Part shown: piece by piece, positions 26,365-35,646 of the stretch
Layout of the letters: the number at the start of each line of letters is the position of its first letter
Numbering within the stretch: position 1 is the stretch's first letter
Notes under the pieces: generated by a model
Told to the model about the DNA's origin: nothing
Database searches by the model: none
What the model saw: the letters and a program-made list of their open reading frames with translations, nothing else
Assembly (NCBI RefSeq): GCF_001887355.1
Contig: NZ_MPIN01000003.1
Location: 686,278 to 750,277, forward strand
DNA: 64,000 nucleotides
Direction of reading: 5' to 3'
From: Cystobacter ferrugineus
Lineage (GTDB): Bacteria; Myxococcota; Myxococcia; Myxococcales; Myxococcaceae
Translations under genes and position numbers: made by a program

Positions 26365-27777
26365 TCAACCGCGCAAGGGCAGGGTGAGCTCGAGCTCGAC
26401 GCGGGTGCCGGCCAGCTCCGGGGGAAGCGCGGCGCGCACGTGCAGACCCCGCTCGCCCCGGCCCAGGGAGACCACCTGCCCGTGCAACTCGCAGCGGCGG
26501 CCCGGGCCCGCGGGAAGGAACGCGCTCGCCGCGCGGGCACACACCTCCGAGATGGCCTGGGGACTGGCCTGGGGGGGCAGCCGCTCGGTCAGCTCCTGCG
26601 CGAGGCGGACGATGCGGCCGGTGAGCAGTTGCGCGGGGAGGGGCGCCGCGTCCCGGCCTCCGTACACGGTGGGCGCCGCCGCCAGGTTCACGTCCCGCGA
26701 GTCCCACCACCCACTCACCCCCGCGACGCCCCGCGAGGCCAGCCGCTGCTGCTCCCGGAGGGAGAGGCACGCCTCGGTCGCCACCGGGCCCCGTCCCTCC
26801 TGGGGCCGCCACACCGCGGGCGCACGCACCGAGCTGCCCGGACCCACGAGCCGCGCGAAGGTATGGGTGTCTCGGAAGCTCGCCGCCAGCAGCGCCGCCA
26901 CGCCCAGTACGGGACTGGCGAGACACTCGCCATGCACCTCTCCGTGCCGCTCGGCGCGCATCACCACCGGGTTGAGCGCGGCGCACAGCCAGCGCGAGGA
27001 CTCATCGGCACGCAGCCGGCTCCACGCGTCCGGGGGACGGAAGTCCTGGGCGCCCGCGAGCCCGGCACCACCCAGGGACACGGGGGCCGCCATGACGAGG
27101 GGGAGCCAGGCCTGCTCTCCCAGGGCGGCGAGCTTACCCGGGGTGGCCGGGTCCTCGCCCACGTCCAGCAGGAAGCAGGCATCGGGACGCTGGAGCGCGG
27201 GCCCTTCGAGGCTCGCGGCGAGGGTGTCCACGAGCGCCTCGGGCCCGACGTCGAGCACCTCGAGGTCCATGCCCGCGGAGGCGGGGCACTGCGTCCACAG
27301 CCAGTGCAGCCCACGCCAGGCGGACTCCAGCCGGGCCACGAGCGGATGTTGGAGCAGCTCCCGGGCGGTGGTGAACAGGGCCTCCTCGACGAGGGCGAGC
27401 GAGGCGGAGCGGGAGGAGCGGGCGCGCGCCAATGCCTCGGTCAGGCGGCCCTCGCCCAGCGAGGCCCGGAGCTGGGCGGCCTCCTCGGACGCGAGGGGAC
27501 GCGTGCCCGAGATCGCCTCGCGCAGGGCACCCAGGGCACGCAGCTCCGGCAGGGAGGCGATGAGCGCGGACATCCCGAAGGCGTCCAGCGAGCCGAAGGA
27601 CAGCGTGTGGGTGCTCGTGTCGCCCGAGCCGATGCGGTCCGGCACGGTGACGCGCAGGCCCGTGGTGGCGCGCCGGAGCTCCTCGGCGAAGGACTGCTCG
27701 GTGAGCGGGAAGCGCCGCCCCGTGGGCGAGGGATGGAAGGCGCCGGCGACGAGCCAGCGCACGCGGTTGCCGGACAT
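26365..27777 (-). CDS. TssB-TssC-like single-chain sheath-related protein
   Basis: This 470-residue protein has an N-terminal part like TssB: VRWLVAGAF corresponds to FRVVVTGDF, and LSFGSLDAFGMSALIASLPE to the KSFHPDEIVHHVPKLKAL region. It then continues as TssC: VARLESAWRGLHWL corresponds to FQKMESAWRGLEDL, MDLEVLDV to ITIDILDV, and SPVLGVAALLAASF to YLWGSAALLMGRNLV, with a closing strand pattern VELELTLPL. It is shorter and much diverged from the operon's own TssB plus TssC. Its start (ATG 27777; GTG 27780 also possible) overlaps the aroF stop. It precedes the second vgrG-like gene by 87 bp. Function is unknown; it may be a cap or adaptor rather than a contractile sheath. Confidence 0.65.
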   Translation of the reverse strand: MSGNRVRWLVAGAFHPSPTGRRFPLTEQSFAEELRRATTGLRVTVPDRIGSGDTSTHTLSFGSLDAFGMSALIASLPELRALGALREAISGTRPLASEEAAQLRASLGEGRLTEALARARSSRSASLALVEEALFTTARELLQHPLVARLESAWRGLHWLWTQCPASAGMDLEVLDVGPEALVDTLAASLEGPALQRPDACFLLDVGEDPATPGKLAALGEQAWLPLVMAAPVSLGGAGLAGAQDFRPPDAWSRLRADESSRWLCAALNPVVMRAERHGEVHGECLASPVLGVAALLAASFRDTHTFARLVGPGSSVRAPAVWRPQEGRGPVATEACLSLREQQRLASRGVAGVSGWWDSRDVNLAAAPTVYGGRDAAPLPAQLLTGRIVRLAQELTERLPPQASPQAISEVCARAASAFLPAGPGRRCELHGQVVSLGRGERGLHVRAALPPELAGTRVELELTLPLRG

Positions 27778-28850
27778 CACGCCGCGCGGCGCGTGGGGAG
27801 CACGCCGCGCAGGATTTCATGGGCCTGGCGCAGCATGGTCTCGGTGGTTTTCCAGTCCACGCACGCGTCCGTCACCGAGCAGCCATAGCGCAGCTTGGAC
27901 AGATCGGCGGGGATGGGCTGGTTGCCCGCCTCGATGAAGCTCTCGATCATCAGGCCCATGATCGAGCGGTTGCCCTCGCGCACCTGGTGCACCACGTCGC
28001 GCATGACGAGCGGCTGCAGCTCGGGCTTCTTGCTGGAGTTGGCGTGCGAGCAGTCCACGACGAGGTTGCACGGCAGCTTCGCCTTGGTGAGCGCCTGCTC
28101 GGCGAGGGTGATGGACACCGTGTCGTAGTTGGGCCGTCCGCCACCGCCGCGCAGCACCAGGTGTCCGTGGGCATTGCCCCGGGTGCGGATGATGGCCGAC
28201 ACCCCGTTCTCGTTCAGCCCCAGGAAGCTGTGCGGGTGCGAGGCGGAGAGGATGCCGTTGACGGCCGATTCCAGCGAGCCGTCCGTGCCGTTCTTGAAGC
28301 CCACCGGCGTCGACAGGCCCGAGGCCATCTCCCGGTGGGTCTGCGACTCCACGGTGCGCGCGCCGATGGCCGTCCAGGACACCAGGTCGCCGTAGTACTG
28401 CGGCGCGATGGGATCGAGCGCCTCGGTGGCGGCGGGCAACCCCAGCTCGGCCACGTCCCTCAGGAAGCGGCGGCCGCGCTCCATGCCTTCCTCGATGTGG
28501 AAGGAGTCGTCCATGCGCGGATCATTGATGAAGCCCTTCCAGCCCGTCGTGGTGCGCGGCTTCTCGAAGTACACCCGCATCACCACGCACAACGTCTCGC
28601 GCACCTCCGCGGAGAGGGCGAGCAGGCGGCGCGCGTAGTCCATTCCCGCCACGGGATCGTGGATGGAGCAGGGGCCCACGATGACGAACAGGCGCGGATC
28701 CCTGCGCTCCAGGATGTCCACCAAGGCGCGGCGGCCGGCGAGGACGGACTCGGCCGCTCGCTCCGTCATGGGGACCCGCTCCTTCATCTCGGCGGGAGTG
28801 GCCATGCGGTCGATGCCGACGACATTGAGGTTTTCGGTGCGGGAGGTCAT
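27777..28850 (-). CDS. aroF: 3-deoxy-7-phosphoheptulonate synthase (type I, AroF/G/H family)
   Basis: The 357-residue enzyme condenses phosphoenolpyruvate with erythrose 4-phosphate, the first step of the shikimate pathway. The start is ATG 28850 (MTSRTENLNVVGIDRM), matching the family length of about 350. Visible motifs are VIVGPCSIHDP, RVYFEKPRTTTGWKG, GARTVESQTHREMASG, the metal/substrate region VVDCSHANSSKKP, and SIMGLMIESFIEAGNQ near the C-terminus. Which aromatic amino acid inhibits it cannot be read safely, so the letter of the symbol is tentative. It lies 58 bp after mltG and its stop overlaps the TssB-TssC-like gene. Confidence 0.93.
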   Translation of the reverse strand: MTSRTENLNVVGIDRMATPAEMKERVPMTERAAESVLAGRRALVDILERRDPRLFVIVGPCSIHDPVAGMDYARRLLALSAEVRETLCVVMRVYFEKPRTTTGWKGFINDPRMDDSFHIEEGMERGRRFLRDVAELGLPAATEALDPIAPQYYGDLVSWTAIGARTVESQTHREMASGLSTPVGFKNGTDGSLESAVNGILSASHPHSFLGLNENGVSAIIRTRGNAHGHLVLRGGGGRPNYDTVSITLAEQALTKAKLPCNLVVDCSHANSSKKPELQPLVMRDVVHQVREGNRSIMGLMIESFIEAGNQPIPADLSKLRYGCSVTDACVDWKTTETMLRQAHEILRGVLPTRRAA

Positions 28851-28908
28851 GGGCTTTTCGAGGAATTCGAGGAAGGTGAGGACCTCGAATGTAACGGCCC
28901 GGGCGGCA

Positions 28909-29925
28909 CTAATACACGTTGTATTTGCGGCGCAGCGCTTCGTGCTCCTCGGCGTTGCGCGAGGGGTGCAGGCGCCGCTCGGAGTCGTGCAGGTAGTACC
29001 AGTACTCGTTGCTCTGGGGGGCGAGCGCCGCCTGGAGCGACTCCACGGTGGGCGAGCCGATGGCGCCTGGTGGCAGGCCCTTGCGGTGGCGCGTGTTCCA
29101 GGGGTCCGTCGTGTCGCGCAGCCGCTGGAGGAAGGCCTTGCGATCATTCCACTCGCTCAGGCTGTAGCGCGAGGTGGCATCCACACCCAGGGGAAAGCCC
29201 TTGTCGATCCGCTTCCAGAGGATGCCCGCCACGATGGCGCGCTGGGCGGGTACGGGCTCCTCACGCTCGAGCATGGAGGCCATGACCACCACCTCGTGAA
29301 GGGTGCGCTTGCCCCGTGCCAGCGCCTCGCGATGGGGGAGATAGAAGCGCTCGGCGAAGGTGTCGAGCTGGCGCTGGATGAGCTCCTCCACGTTGAACGC
29401 CCCGGGCACGACGCCATACGTCTCCGGGTAGAGGTAGCCCTCCAGGGTGCCCTGGGGGAGCTGGAAGGGGGCCTTGTAGCGCTCGGGGTGGCTGGCGGCC
29501 TCCACGTAGGCCCCCGGGGTGATGAGCTTCGCGGCGGCGAGCGCGGCGTCGGTGTCGCGCAGACGCCAGCCCTCGACGATGACGAAGGGCTTGTCCTCGG
29601 GCAGCGGGGGAGACTCGAGCGCGGTGGCGATCTCCGCCATCGTCATGGACGGGCTCACCAGGTGCCTTCCCGCCTTGGGGGCGAACGCGCCGCGGCGGAA
29701 GATGAACCAGCGCCACATCCGGCCATCATTGATGAGCTTCGCGGAGACGAGCTGCCGCCCCAGGCCACGCCCCGTGGTGCCCTTGGAGACGACGAATTCC
29801 ACCGTCGGCGCCCCTGGAGGCGCCGCGGCCCGCTGCACTTCCCGTTGTACCCAGACCCAGGCGCCACCCGCCGCAACCACGCCGAGGATGACCACCCCGA
29901 ACAGGACCCATAGAAGACGCTTCAT
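28909..29925 (-). CDS. mltG: Endolytic murein transglycosylase MltG
   Basis: The 338-residue protein has one N-terminal transmembrane helix (LLWVLFGVVILGVVAAGGAW), a LysM-like region, and the YceG/MltG catalytic domain. MASMLEREEPVPAQRAIVAG corresponds to the family's ASIVEKE catalytic-glutamate motif, followed by WKRIDKGFPLGVDATSRYSL and WNTRHRKGLPPGAIGSP. It cleaves nascent glycan strands at the inner membrane and acts as a terminator of glycan synthesis. Length and architecture are normal. It is probably cotranscribed with aroF. Confidence 0.94.
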   Translation of the reverse strand: MKRLLWVLFGVVILGVVAAGGAWVWVQREVQRAAAPPGAPTVEFVVSKGTTGRGLGRQLVSAKLINDGRMWRWFIFRRGAFAPKAGRHLVSPSMTMAEIATALESPPLPEDKPFVIVEGWRLRDTDAALAAAKLITPGAYVEAASHPERYKAPFQLPQGTLEGYLYPETYGVVPGAFNVEELIQRQLDTFAERFYLPHREALARGKRTLHEVVVMASMLEREEPVPAQRAIVAGILWKRIDKGFPLGVDATSRYSLSEWNDRKAFLQRLRDTTDPWNTRHRKGLPPGAIGSPTVESLQAALAPQSNEYWYYLHDSERRLHPSRNAEEHEALRRKYNVY

Positions 29926-30010
29926 GTGCCCCCCAGGTTAGCACCGCCCCGGCGCCTGCATGAGGGCGAAGCGGGCCTGGCGTGCCGCCGTCCGAGGGGC
30001 GGACAGGCGC

Positions 30011-31102
30011 TCAGGGCCGGGGCAGGCCCCTGCCGGTCACCAGGTACACCGCGAAGCTGCCCAGCCAGTGCCCCCCCTCATAGTGAGCCCCCGTCACCGA
30101 TCGGAGTCCCGCCTCCCGGTGGCGCCTCGCCGTCTCCTCCAGGGAGCGGCGCCGTTTGTCCTGGGGGGGCAGGCCCGAGAGGATGCCTTCCAGCATCCAC
30201 GCCCGGCTCAGGTTCAGACCATCCAGGTGCGCGAGCTTCGGATCGCCCGGGTCCGTCACCACGGCGGGCTCCAGCCAGGACGTGCCTCCCTTGGAGGGAA
30301 TCTCGGGCAGGAAGCCGCTCAGCCAGGTGGCGAAGCGCGCCGGGGACAGCACGCGCCGCATCAGGTCCGCCTCGGCCAGACAGGGGGAGAGGAAGTCATG
30401 CCCCGAGGGCTCATAGGTGAGCGGGCCCCGGACATCCTTGCCGTAGAACGTCTCCACGCGCTCGGTGAGCAGCTTCACCATCGCCTCATCCCCGGCGCGC
30501 CGGGCCCAATCCAGCACGAGCCCGAAGGCGAAGGCCGTCTGATCATGCTCACCCACGCGGATGGGCCGCGACAGCTTGGGCAACCACTCGCGCAAGCGCC
30601 CGGCCGCATGTGCCTCCAGGGGCTCGAGCGCGGTGGACCACGCGCGGGCCTGGGGATCCTCCCACTCGCGCAGCTCCGCCGCCAACTGGAGCAGCCAGGC
30701 GAGCCCATAAGGCCGCTCGAAGGACACCCGGCCCGGGGCGCTCAGGTAGCGCACCTCGGCCGCGATGTTCTCGGGCGTCAGGCTCCGGGCCACCGCCTCC
30801 CGGGCCCGCGCGGCGAAGGGCGCCTTGGGATGGAGCCGGGCCAGGCGCACGAGCAGCCAGTGCCCATGCACCGAGGAGTGCCAGTCGTAGCACCCGTAGA
30901 AGGCGGGGGTGAGCTCGCGAGGCGGGCGCGCGTCCGCGTCGCCGCTCATCACGTGGGCGATCTTGTTCGGGTACTCGCGATGGACACAGGCGAGCGCGAG
31001 CTCCGCGAAACGCGCCGCGGCCTCGTCGCCGAAGTCCGGGGGAGCGGGAGCCTGGGTGCTGAGCGTGGTCACGAGGAGGGCCAGGAGGAAGGAGGACTGC
31101 AT
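30011..31102 (-). CDS. DUF2891 family exported protein
   Basis: The 363-residue product has an N-terminal signal peptide (SFLLALLVTTLSTQA) and the DUF2891 hallmark FYGCYDWHSSVHGHWLLVRL near residue 70. It continues as an alpha/alpha-barrel-like sequence with conserved ERPYGLAWLLQLA, HDQTAFAFGL, LSPCLAEADLM and a C-terminal YEGGHWLGSFAVYLVTG. The family has no established reaction that I can name; the fold suggests carbohydrate processing. It lies 9 bp after the histidine kinase gene and so probably shares its transcript. Confidence 0.82.
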   Translation of the reverse strand: MQSSFLLALLVTTLSTQAPAPPDFGDEAAARFAELALACVHREYPNKIAHVMSGDADARPPRELTPAFYGCYDWHSSVHGHWLLVRLARLHPKAPFAARAREAVARSLTPENIAAEVRYLSAPGRVSFERPYGLAWLLQLAAELREWEDPQARAWSTALEPLEAHAAGRLREWLPKLSRPIRVGEHDQTAFAFGLVLDWARRAGDEAMVKLLTERVETFYGKDVRGPLTYEPSGHDFLSPCLAEADLMRRVLSPARFATWLSGFLPEIPSKGGTSWLEPAVVTDPGDPKLAHLDGLNLSRAWMLEGILSGLPPQDKRRRSLEETARRHREAGLRSVTGAHYEGGHWLGSFAVYLVTGRGLPRP

Positions 31103-31111
31103 TCTTTGATT

Positions 31112-33010
31112 CTACCCCGGGCGCTCGCCCTGCATGGGCAGATCGATGGTGAAGGTGGCGCCCAGGCCCGGTCCCTCGCTCTCGCAGGAGAGGGTGCCCG
31201 CCATCTCGATGGCGGCCAGGGCGCTGATGTGCAGGCCGAAGCCATGCCCGTCCTTCTTGGTGGTGAAGCCCTGGGTGAACATGCGCGTCAGGTGCTCCGG
31301 CGAGATGCCCTGGCCGTTGTCGATCACCTGGATCCTCACCCGATCATCGGGCAGGGCCGTCAGGCGGATGATGATGCGCTTGTCGTCCCGCTCACTGTCG
31401 AGCAGCGCATGGCGGGCGTTGCTGAGCAGGTTGAGCAGGATCTGCAGCAGCTTGTGCCGGTCGAGCAGGATGGGCGGAATCGGCTCGTACTCGCGGCGGA
31501 TGTCGATGCCCGAGCGCTGGAAGGACACGGCGTGCAGCCGCAAGGCATCGTCGATGAGCTGGGACACCTTCACCAGCTCCACCGGCGCGGACACGCGCGC
31601 GTGCTCCTGCTGCATGCCGATGATGGATTTGACGTGATCCAGCGCGTCGGTGAGGGTGCGCTGCTCGGCCAGCAGTGCCTGCTGCTCCTCGACGAGCTGC
31701 CGGGAGAGGGCGAGCATGTAGGAAGGAAGCTGCTGACCCCGGGGATCCTGCTCGAGGAACCTGCCCAGCGCCTCGCGGTGCGTGTGGATGAGCTCCGCGG
31801 CGCGCACCATGCTGCCCACACGCGAGGCGCGGATGCGCTCGGTGACGAGGTGCACCGAGACATTGATGCTGTTGAGGGTGTTGCCCACGTTGTGCAACAG
31901 CCCGGTGACCACCTCGGCCATGCCCGCCTGGCGGGAGACATCCACCAGGGAGCGGTGCATCTCGGTGAGCTTGTGCTCGGCCTCGCGGCGCTCGGTGACG
32001 TCCCGGCCGAAGAGGGTCACTCCGATCGTCTGTCCCTCCTCGCCGAGGACGGGCTTGAAGGATAGATCCAGCACCTTCGGCGGGTTGCTGTCGAGCGAGC
32101 CGTCCTCGATCCTCACGGACTGTCCCTGCAGCACCTGCTGGAGGATGTGCTCCACCTGCCGCCGGTTCTGGGCGTCGGGGGAGAGCAGGGGCTCGCCGGG
32201 AAGCGCCTGCCATCCATGGCGGTCGCGGCAGTAGTCGCGCATCGCCGAGTTGGCGACGATGATCCGGCCCTTCGCGTCCAGCGAGCACACCAGGTCGTCG
32301 GTGTTCTCGACGAGCGTGCGCAGCTTGTGCTCGCTCTCATGTTGCATGCGCAGCATCTGCTCCCGGGCGATGCGTGCCTGGTTCAGCGCGGAGGCATGCA
32401 TCCAGCTCACCGCCCAGATGCACAGCATGAAGAGGGCGGCGGACACGTCCAATATCCATAAATGGACGAGCTCCTGCCGAGGCATGCTCCCGAGCAGCGT
32501 GTAGCGCACCGGGTGGAGCACGCCCAGGACCAGACAGACGGGGAGCGTGAGGAAGAAGCCCAGGCGCGCGCCCACCAGATAGACGGACACCGCGGGCAGC
32601 AGCATGGTCATCGCATGCGAGGCCGAGTAGGGCAGGTCCGGGACGGAGCTGATGAACACGAGGGCCAAGGCCAGGGTCGCGCAGACCAGGAGCGCCGTCT
32701 TCTCGGGCGAGTACGGGCGGCGCAAGCGCACCAGCGCCAACACGTTCACGCCAAAGGTGACGAATGAAACCGGACCCTGCACCCAGGGATGGGGGCTCCA
32801 GGGCAGCAAGAGCAGGCTCAAGCCATTGAGCAGGACCAGGCAGAGCGCGATGAGGATGAGCAGCCGGTAGCGGCCGAGATCCTCCAGGGACGCCTGCCGC
32901 AGGGGCTCGGAAAGAAAGACGTCCAACCGGCGGAGCAACCGTCCCCCCGGCGTCAGCCAGGAGTTCTCTACCCCGGGCATTTTCGCACCACTCTCGGTCT
33001 CCGGTTTCAT
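31112..33010 (-). CDS. Membrane-bound PAS sensor histidine kinase
   Basis: I take ATG 33010 (MKPETESGAK); an extension upstream would run into the divergent gene. The 632-residue protein has about six membrane helices in the first 200 residues and a PAS domain (LRTLVENTDDLVCSLDAKGR through GVTLFGRDVTERREAE). A histidine region follows (LLHNVGNTLNSINV), then a HATPase_c domain with NLLSNARHAL, DNGQGIS and GFGLHISA. The HNVGNTLNS form of the H-box is typical of a group of proteobacterial PAS kinases without a standard HisKA. No response regulator is adjacent, so its partner lies elsewhere. Confidence 0.9.
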   Translation of the reverse strand: MKPETESGAKMPGVENSWLTPGGRLLRRLDVFLSEPLRQASLEDLGRYRLLILIALCLVLLNGLSLLLLPWSPHPWVQGPVSFVTFGVNVLALVRLRRPYSPEKTALLVCATLALALVFISSVPDLPYSASHAMTMLLPAVSVYLVGARLGFFLTLPVCLVLGVLHPVRYTLLGSMPRQELVHLWILDVSAALFMLCIWAVSWMHASALNQARIAREQMLRMQHESEHKLRTLVENTDDLVCSLDAKGRIIVANSAMRDYCRDRHGWQALPGEPLLSPDAQNRRQVEHILQQVLQGQSVRIEDGSLDSNPPKVLDLSFKPVLGEEGQTIGVTLFGRDVTERREAEHKLTEMHRSLVDVSRQAGMAEVVTGLLHNVGNTLNSINVSVHLVTERIRASRVGSMVRAAELIHTHREALGRFLEQDPRGQQLPSYMLALSRQLVEEQQALLAEQRTLTDALDHVKSIIGMQQEHARVSAPVELVKVSQLIDDALRLHAVSFQRSGIDIRREYEPIPPILLDRHKLLQILLNLLSNARHALLDSERDDKRIIIRLTALPDDRVRIQVIDNGQGISPEHLTRMFTQGFTTKKDGHGFGLHISALAAIEMAGTLSCESEGPGLGATFTIDLPMQGERPG

Positions 33011-33044
33011 GTCGGTAAGGGAAGCTCTGTATAGGATGCGGGCC

Positions 33045-33809
33045 ATGCAACTCGCCATTCCTCAAGCACCCCGGCGCGTCTCGCTCATCCGGGTCCCTGG
33101 TGCCCTCGCCCGACTTGGCCGGGTGTTGCTCGGGGGTCTCTCGCTGATGGCGGCCCTCGGGGCGGGAGCGGCGCTGCTCGGCCGCTTCGTCGTGGAAGAG
33201 CAGGGCTTTGTCGCGCGCGCCGAGCCGTTGGATGGTCAACTGGTCACCATGACCTTGCCCCCGCTGGACGAGCGCGACGGCACCGAGGCACGCCTGGAGG
33301 TGCTCTATAATGTAGGGCCCATGAGCTACTCGGCCAGTGGCGTGCGCGCGCGCGTCGAGGATGTCGAGGGCCTGGGCCGAGGTGCCCGTATTCCCCTGCT
33401 GGTGGATCCCCAGGTGCCAGACAAGCCCCGGGAGGAGCGCCACGTGCGCGCCCGGGCGCGGGCGCTCGGGCTCGTCCCCTGGGGTGTGGCGCTCGGAGCG
33501 CTCGGGGCCCTGGGCCTCTTCGCCTGGGAACTCAAACGGACGCTGCGCGCGGAGCTGGAACCGCTGCGCAAGGGCATGCTGGTGTGGCTGACGCCGGACA
33601 CGGCCCTGCCCGAGTCCCGCCGGGAAGCCGTCTTCCCCGCCACCTACTGGAAGCAGGACAAGAAGCACGCGGTGCGCGCGCGCCTGCGGGGCGGCCGCGC
33701 CCCGGTGCGCAACGGAGACAAGGTGCTGGCGGCGGTGCTGTCCTCCCTGCCCGGAGAGGCCCGGGTCATCGACGAGGAGCTGGCCCGGACCCTGGAGTGG
33801 GTGCGCTGA
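33045..33809 (+). CDS. DUF3592-like membrane protein
   Basis: The start is probably ATG 33045 (MQLAIPQAPRR), with in-frame ATGs at 33036 and 33009 as alternatives; the latter would overlap the divergent kinase start. The 254-residue protein has two transmembrane segments (GRVLLGGLSLMAALGAGAAL and WGVALGALGALGLFAWEL). Between them is a beta-rich loop (LEVLYNVGPMSYSASGV, ARIPLLVDPQVPDKPR) that resembles DUF3592, where YxVxGxxY precedes a VxYdPxxP motif. The C-terminal domain after the second helix is soluble. Function unknown. Confidence 0.6.
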   Translation: MQLAIPQAPRRVSLIRVPGALARLGRVLLGGLSLMAALGAGAALLGRFVVEEQGFVARAEPLDGQLVTMTLPPLDERDGTEARLEVLYNVGPMSYSASGVRARVEDVEGLGRGARIPLLVDPQVPDKPREERHVRARARALGLVPWGVALGALGALGLFAWELKRTLRAELEPLRKGMLVWLTPDTALPESRREAVFPATYWKQDKKHAVRARLRGGRAPVRNGDKVLAAVLSSLPGEARVIDEELARTLEWVR

Positions 33810-33880
33810 GGGGCGAAAAATTGCCGGGGGGGGAGGGCCATGACACACGTCTGTAGCCCTCGCCCTACCTGGAGGCCTCT

Positions 33881-35623
33881 ATGCGCTCTCACCTCGCTCC
33901 GCTCCTGGCCCTGCTGCTGCCGCTCTCCGCCCAGGCGAAGCGGGACCCGGCCGAGGTCGCCTATGAGGAGGCGCGCCGCTCCTATTACGTCCTCAAGGAC
34001 GACGCCGCGCGGCGCAAGCTGCGCCACAACTGGCTCAACGTGGCCAGCAAGTTCGAGGCCGTCGCCAGCCACTACCCCAAGAGCGCTCGCGCTCCGGACG
34101 CCCTCTACACCGCGGCCGAGCTGCTCAATTCGCTCAGCCGCCTCTCGTTCGTCGAGGAGGATCAGCAGGCGGCCATCGCCGATTACACCCGCGTGGTGGA
34201 GGCCCACCCGAACCACCGGCTCGCGGATGACTCGGCGGCGACGCTCGCGCGCATCTACTTCGAGCGGATGGATCAGCCCGAGACCGCGCGCCGCATCATC
34301 ACCCGCTTCCTGGCGAAGCACTCCAAGGGCGATCGGATCGCGGAGCTCAAGTCGCTCCTGGCCTCGCTGCCCCCGCCGCCCAAGGCGGCCCCCGCGCCCG
34401 TGCGGAGCAAGCCCGCGGAGCCGGCGCCCGCGCCCGCCGTGGCGTCCGCTCCCGAGCCCGTCAAGCCGGCTCCCACGCCGCAGCCGCCGGTGATCCGCGT
34501 CGATCTCAGCAAGCCCGCGGAGCCCGCCGCCGCGCAGGCCTCGGCCACGACGGGAGGCGAGCGTGCCGGCTCGTCGCCGTTGCTCGACGCCATCAGCCAG
34601 CATGCGCGGGAGGCGCCGGCCACGCCGTCGTCCCCGGCTCCGGTGGAGACGAAGACCGCCGAGACGAAGCCGGTGGAGCCCAAGGCCGCCGAGGTGAAGG
34701 TCGCCGAGACGAAGCCGGTGGAGCCCAAGCCGGTGGAGACGAAGAGCGTGGAGGTGAAGTTCGCCGACTCGAAGGCGGTGCCCGCGCCCACGTCGGCCGC
34801 GCTGATCGAGGCGAACAAGCCTGTCACCGCGGCGGTGGACGAGCACATGGCGCAGGCGCGGCTCAAGGCCGCGGCGAAGGTGTCCAACGGCGCGGAGCTG
34901 ACGCTGGCGGAGCAACTCGGGTTGAAGGTGCGCCGGGTGGTCATCGACGCGGGGCACGGTGGGCATGACACGGGCGCCATCGGCCGCAAGGGGCTGAAGG
35001 AGAAGGACGTGACGCTGGCCATCTCGCGCAAGCTCGCGCGGGAGTTGCGCGAGCGCGGCCTGGAGGTGTTGCTCACGCGTGACGAGGATCGCTACCTGAA
35101 GCTCGAGGAGCGCGCGCGCATGGCCAACGACACCCGGGGCGATCTCTTCATCTCCATCCACTGCAACTCGGCGACCACGTCCAAGCTGCGCGGCATCGAG
35201 ACCTATACGCTCAACACCTCGGCGGATCGCTACTCCATCCGGCTGGCGGCGCGGGAGAACGCCTCGTCGGAGAAGGGCATCAGCGACCTGCAGTTCATCC
35301 TCGCGGACCTGGCCACCAAGGCCAACACCGAGGAGTCCACGCGGCTGGCCAACCAGGTGCAGAAGAGCCTGGTGAGCCACCTGTCGGCGCACTACTCGGG
35401 CGTGAAGAACCTGGGCACGAAGGAGGCGCTGTTCTACGTGCTGCTGGGCGCGAAGATGCCGGCCATCCTCGTGGAGACGTCCTTCCTGTCCCATCCCGAG
35501 GAGGAGAAGCGGCTGGGCTCGGAGGCGTACCAGGACGAGGTGGCCCAGGCCATCGCCCAGGGCGTGGAGGACTTCGTCGGGGGCCGCCGCCAGGTGGCCA
35601 AGGCGCCGTCGGCGGTGCCGTAG
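33881..35623 (+). CDS. N-acetylmuramoyl-L-alanine amidase with N-terminal TPR-like domain
   Basis: The 580-residue protein has a signal peptide (LAPLLALLLPLSAQA) and a TPR-like region (residues about 25-160, with YPKSARAPDALYTAAELLN and HPNHRLADDSAATLARIYFE). A long low-complexity Pro/Ala/Lys/Glu/Thr linker (about 165-325) precedes the Amidase_3 domain. The zinc and catalytic residues are present in VVIDAGHGGHDTGA, LKEKDVTL, FISIHCNSA and AILVETSFLSHPEEE. It cleaves the amide bond between MurNAc and the stem peptide in the periplasm, acting in cell separation or wall remodelling. An AMIN domain is absent and the TPR part may take its place in localisation. Confidence 0.93.
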   Translation: MRSHLAPLLALLLPLSAQAKRDPAEVAYEEARRSYYVLKDDAARRKLRHNWLNVASKFEAVASHYPKSARAPDALYTAAELLNSLSRLSFVEEDQQAAIADYTRVVEAHPNHRLADDSAATLARIYFERMDQPETARRIITRFLAKHSKGDRIAELKSLLASLPPPPKAAPAPVRSKPAEPAPAPAVASAPEPVKPAPTPQPPVIRVDLSKPAEPAAAQASATTGGERAGSSPLLDAISQHAREAPATPSSPAPVETKTAETKPVEPKAAEVKVAETKPVEPKPVETKSVEVKFADSKAVPAPTSAALIEANKPVTAAVDEHMAQARLKAAAKVSNGAELTLAEQLGLKVRRVVIDAGHGGHDTGAIGRKGLKEKDVTLAISRKLARELRERGLEVLLTRDEDRYLKLEERARMANDTRGDLFISIHCNSATTSKLRGIETYTLNTSADRYSIRLAARENASSEKGISDLQFILADLATKANTEESTRLANQVQKSLVSHLSAHYSGVKNLGTKEALFYVLLGAKMPAILVETSFLSHPEEEKRLGSEAYQDEVAQAIAQGVEDFVGGRRQVAKAPSAVP

Positions 35624-35644
35624 CGGCCGGCCCCCGTGGGCCGC
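35623..35644. terminator. Possible bidirectional terminator between convergent genes
   Basis: In the short gap between two convergent genes, GCGGCC at 35623-35628 can pair with GGCCGC at 35639-35644 around a 10-nt loop. No T-tract follows. The location suits a shared terminator, but in GC-rich DNA such stems also occur by chance. Confidence 0.3.
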
Positions 35645-35646
35645 GT

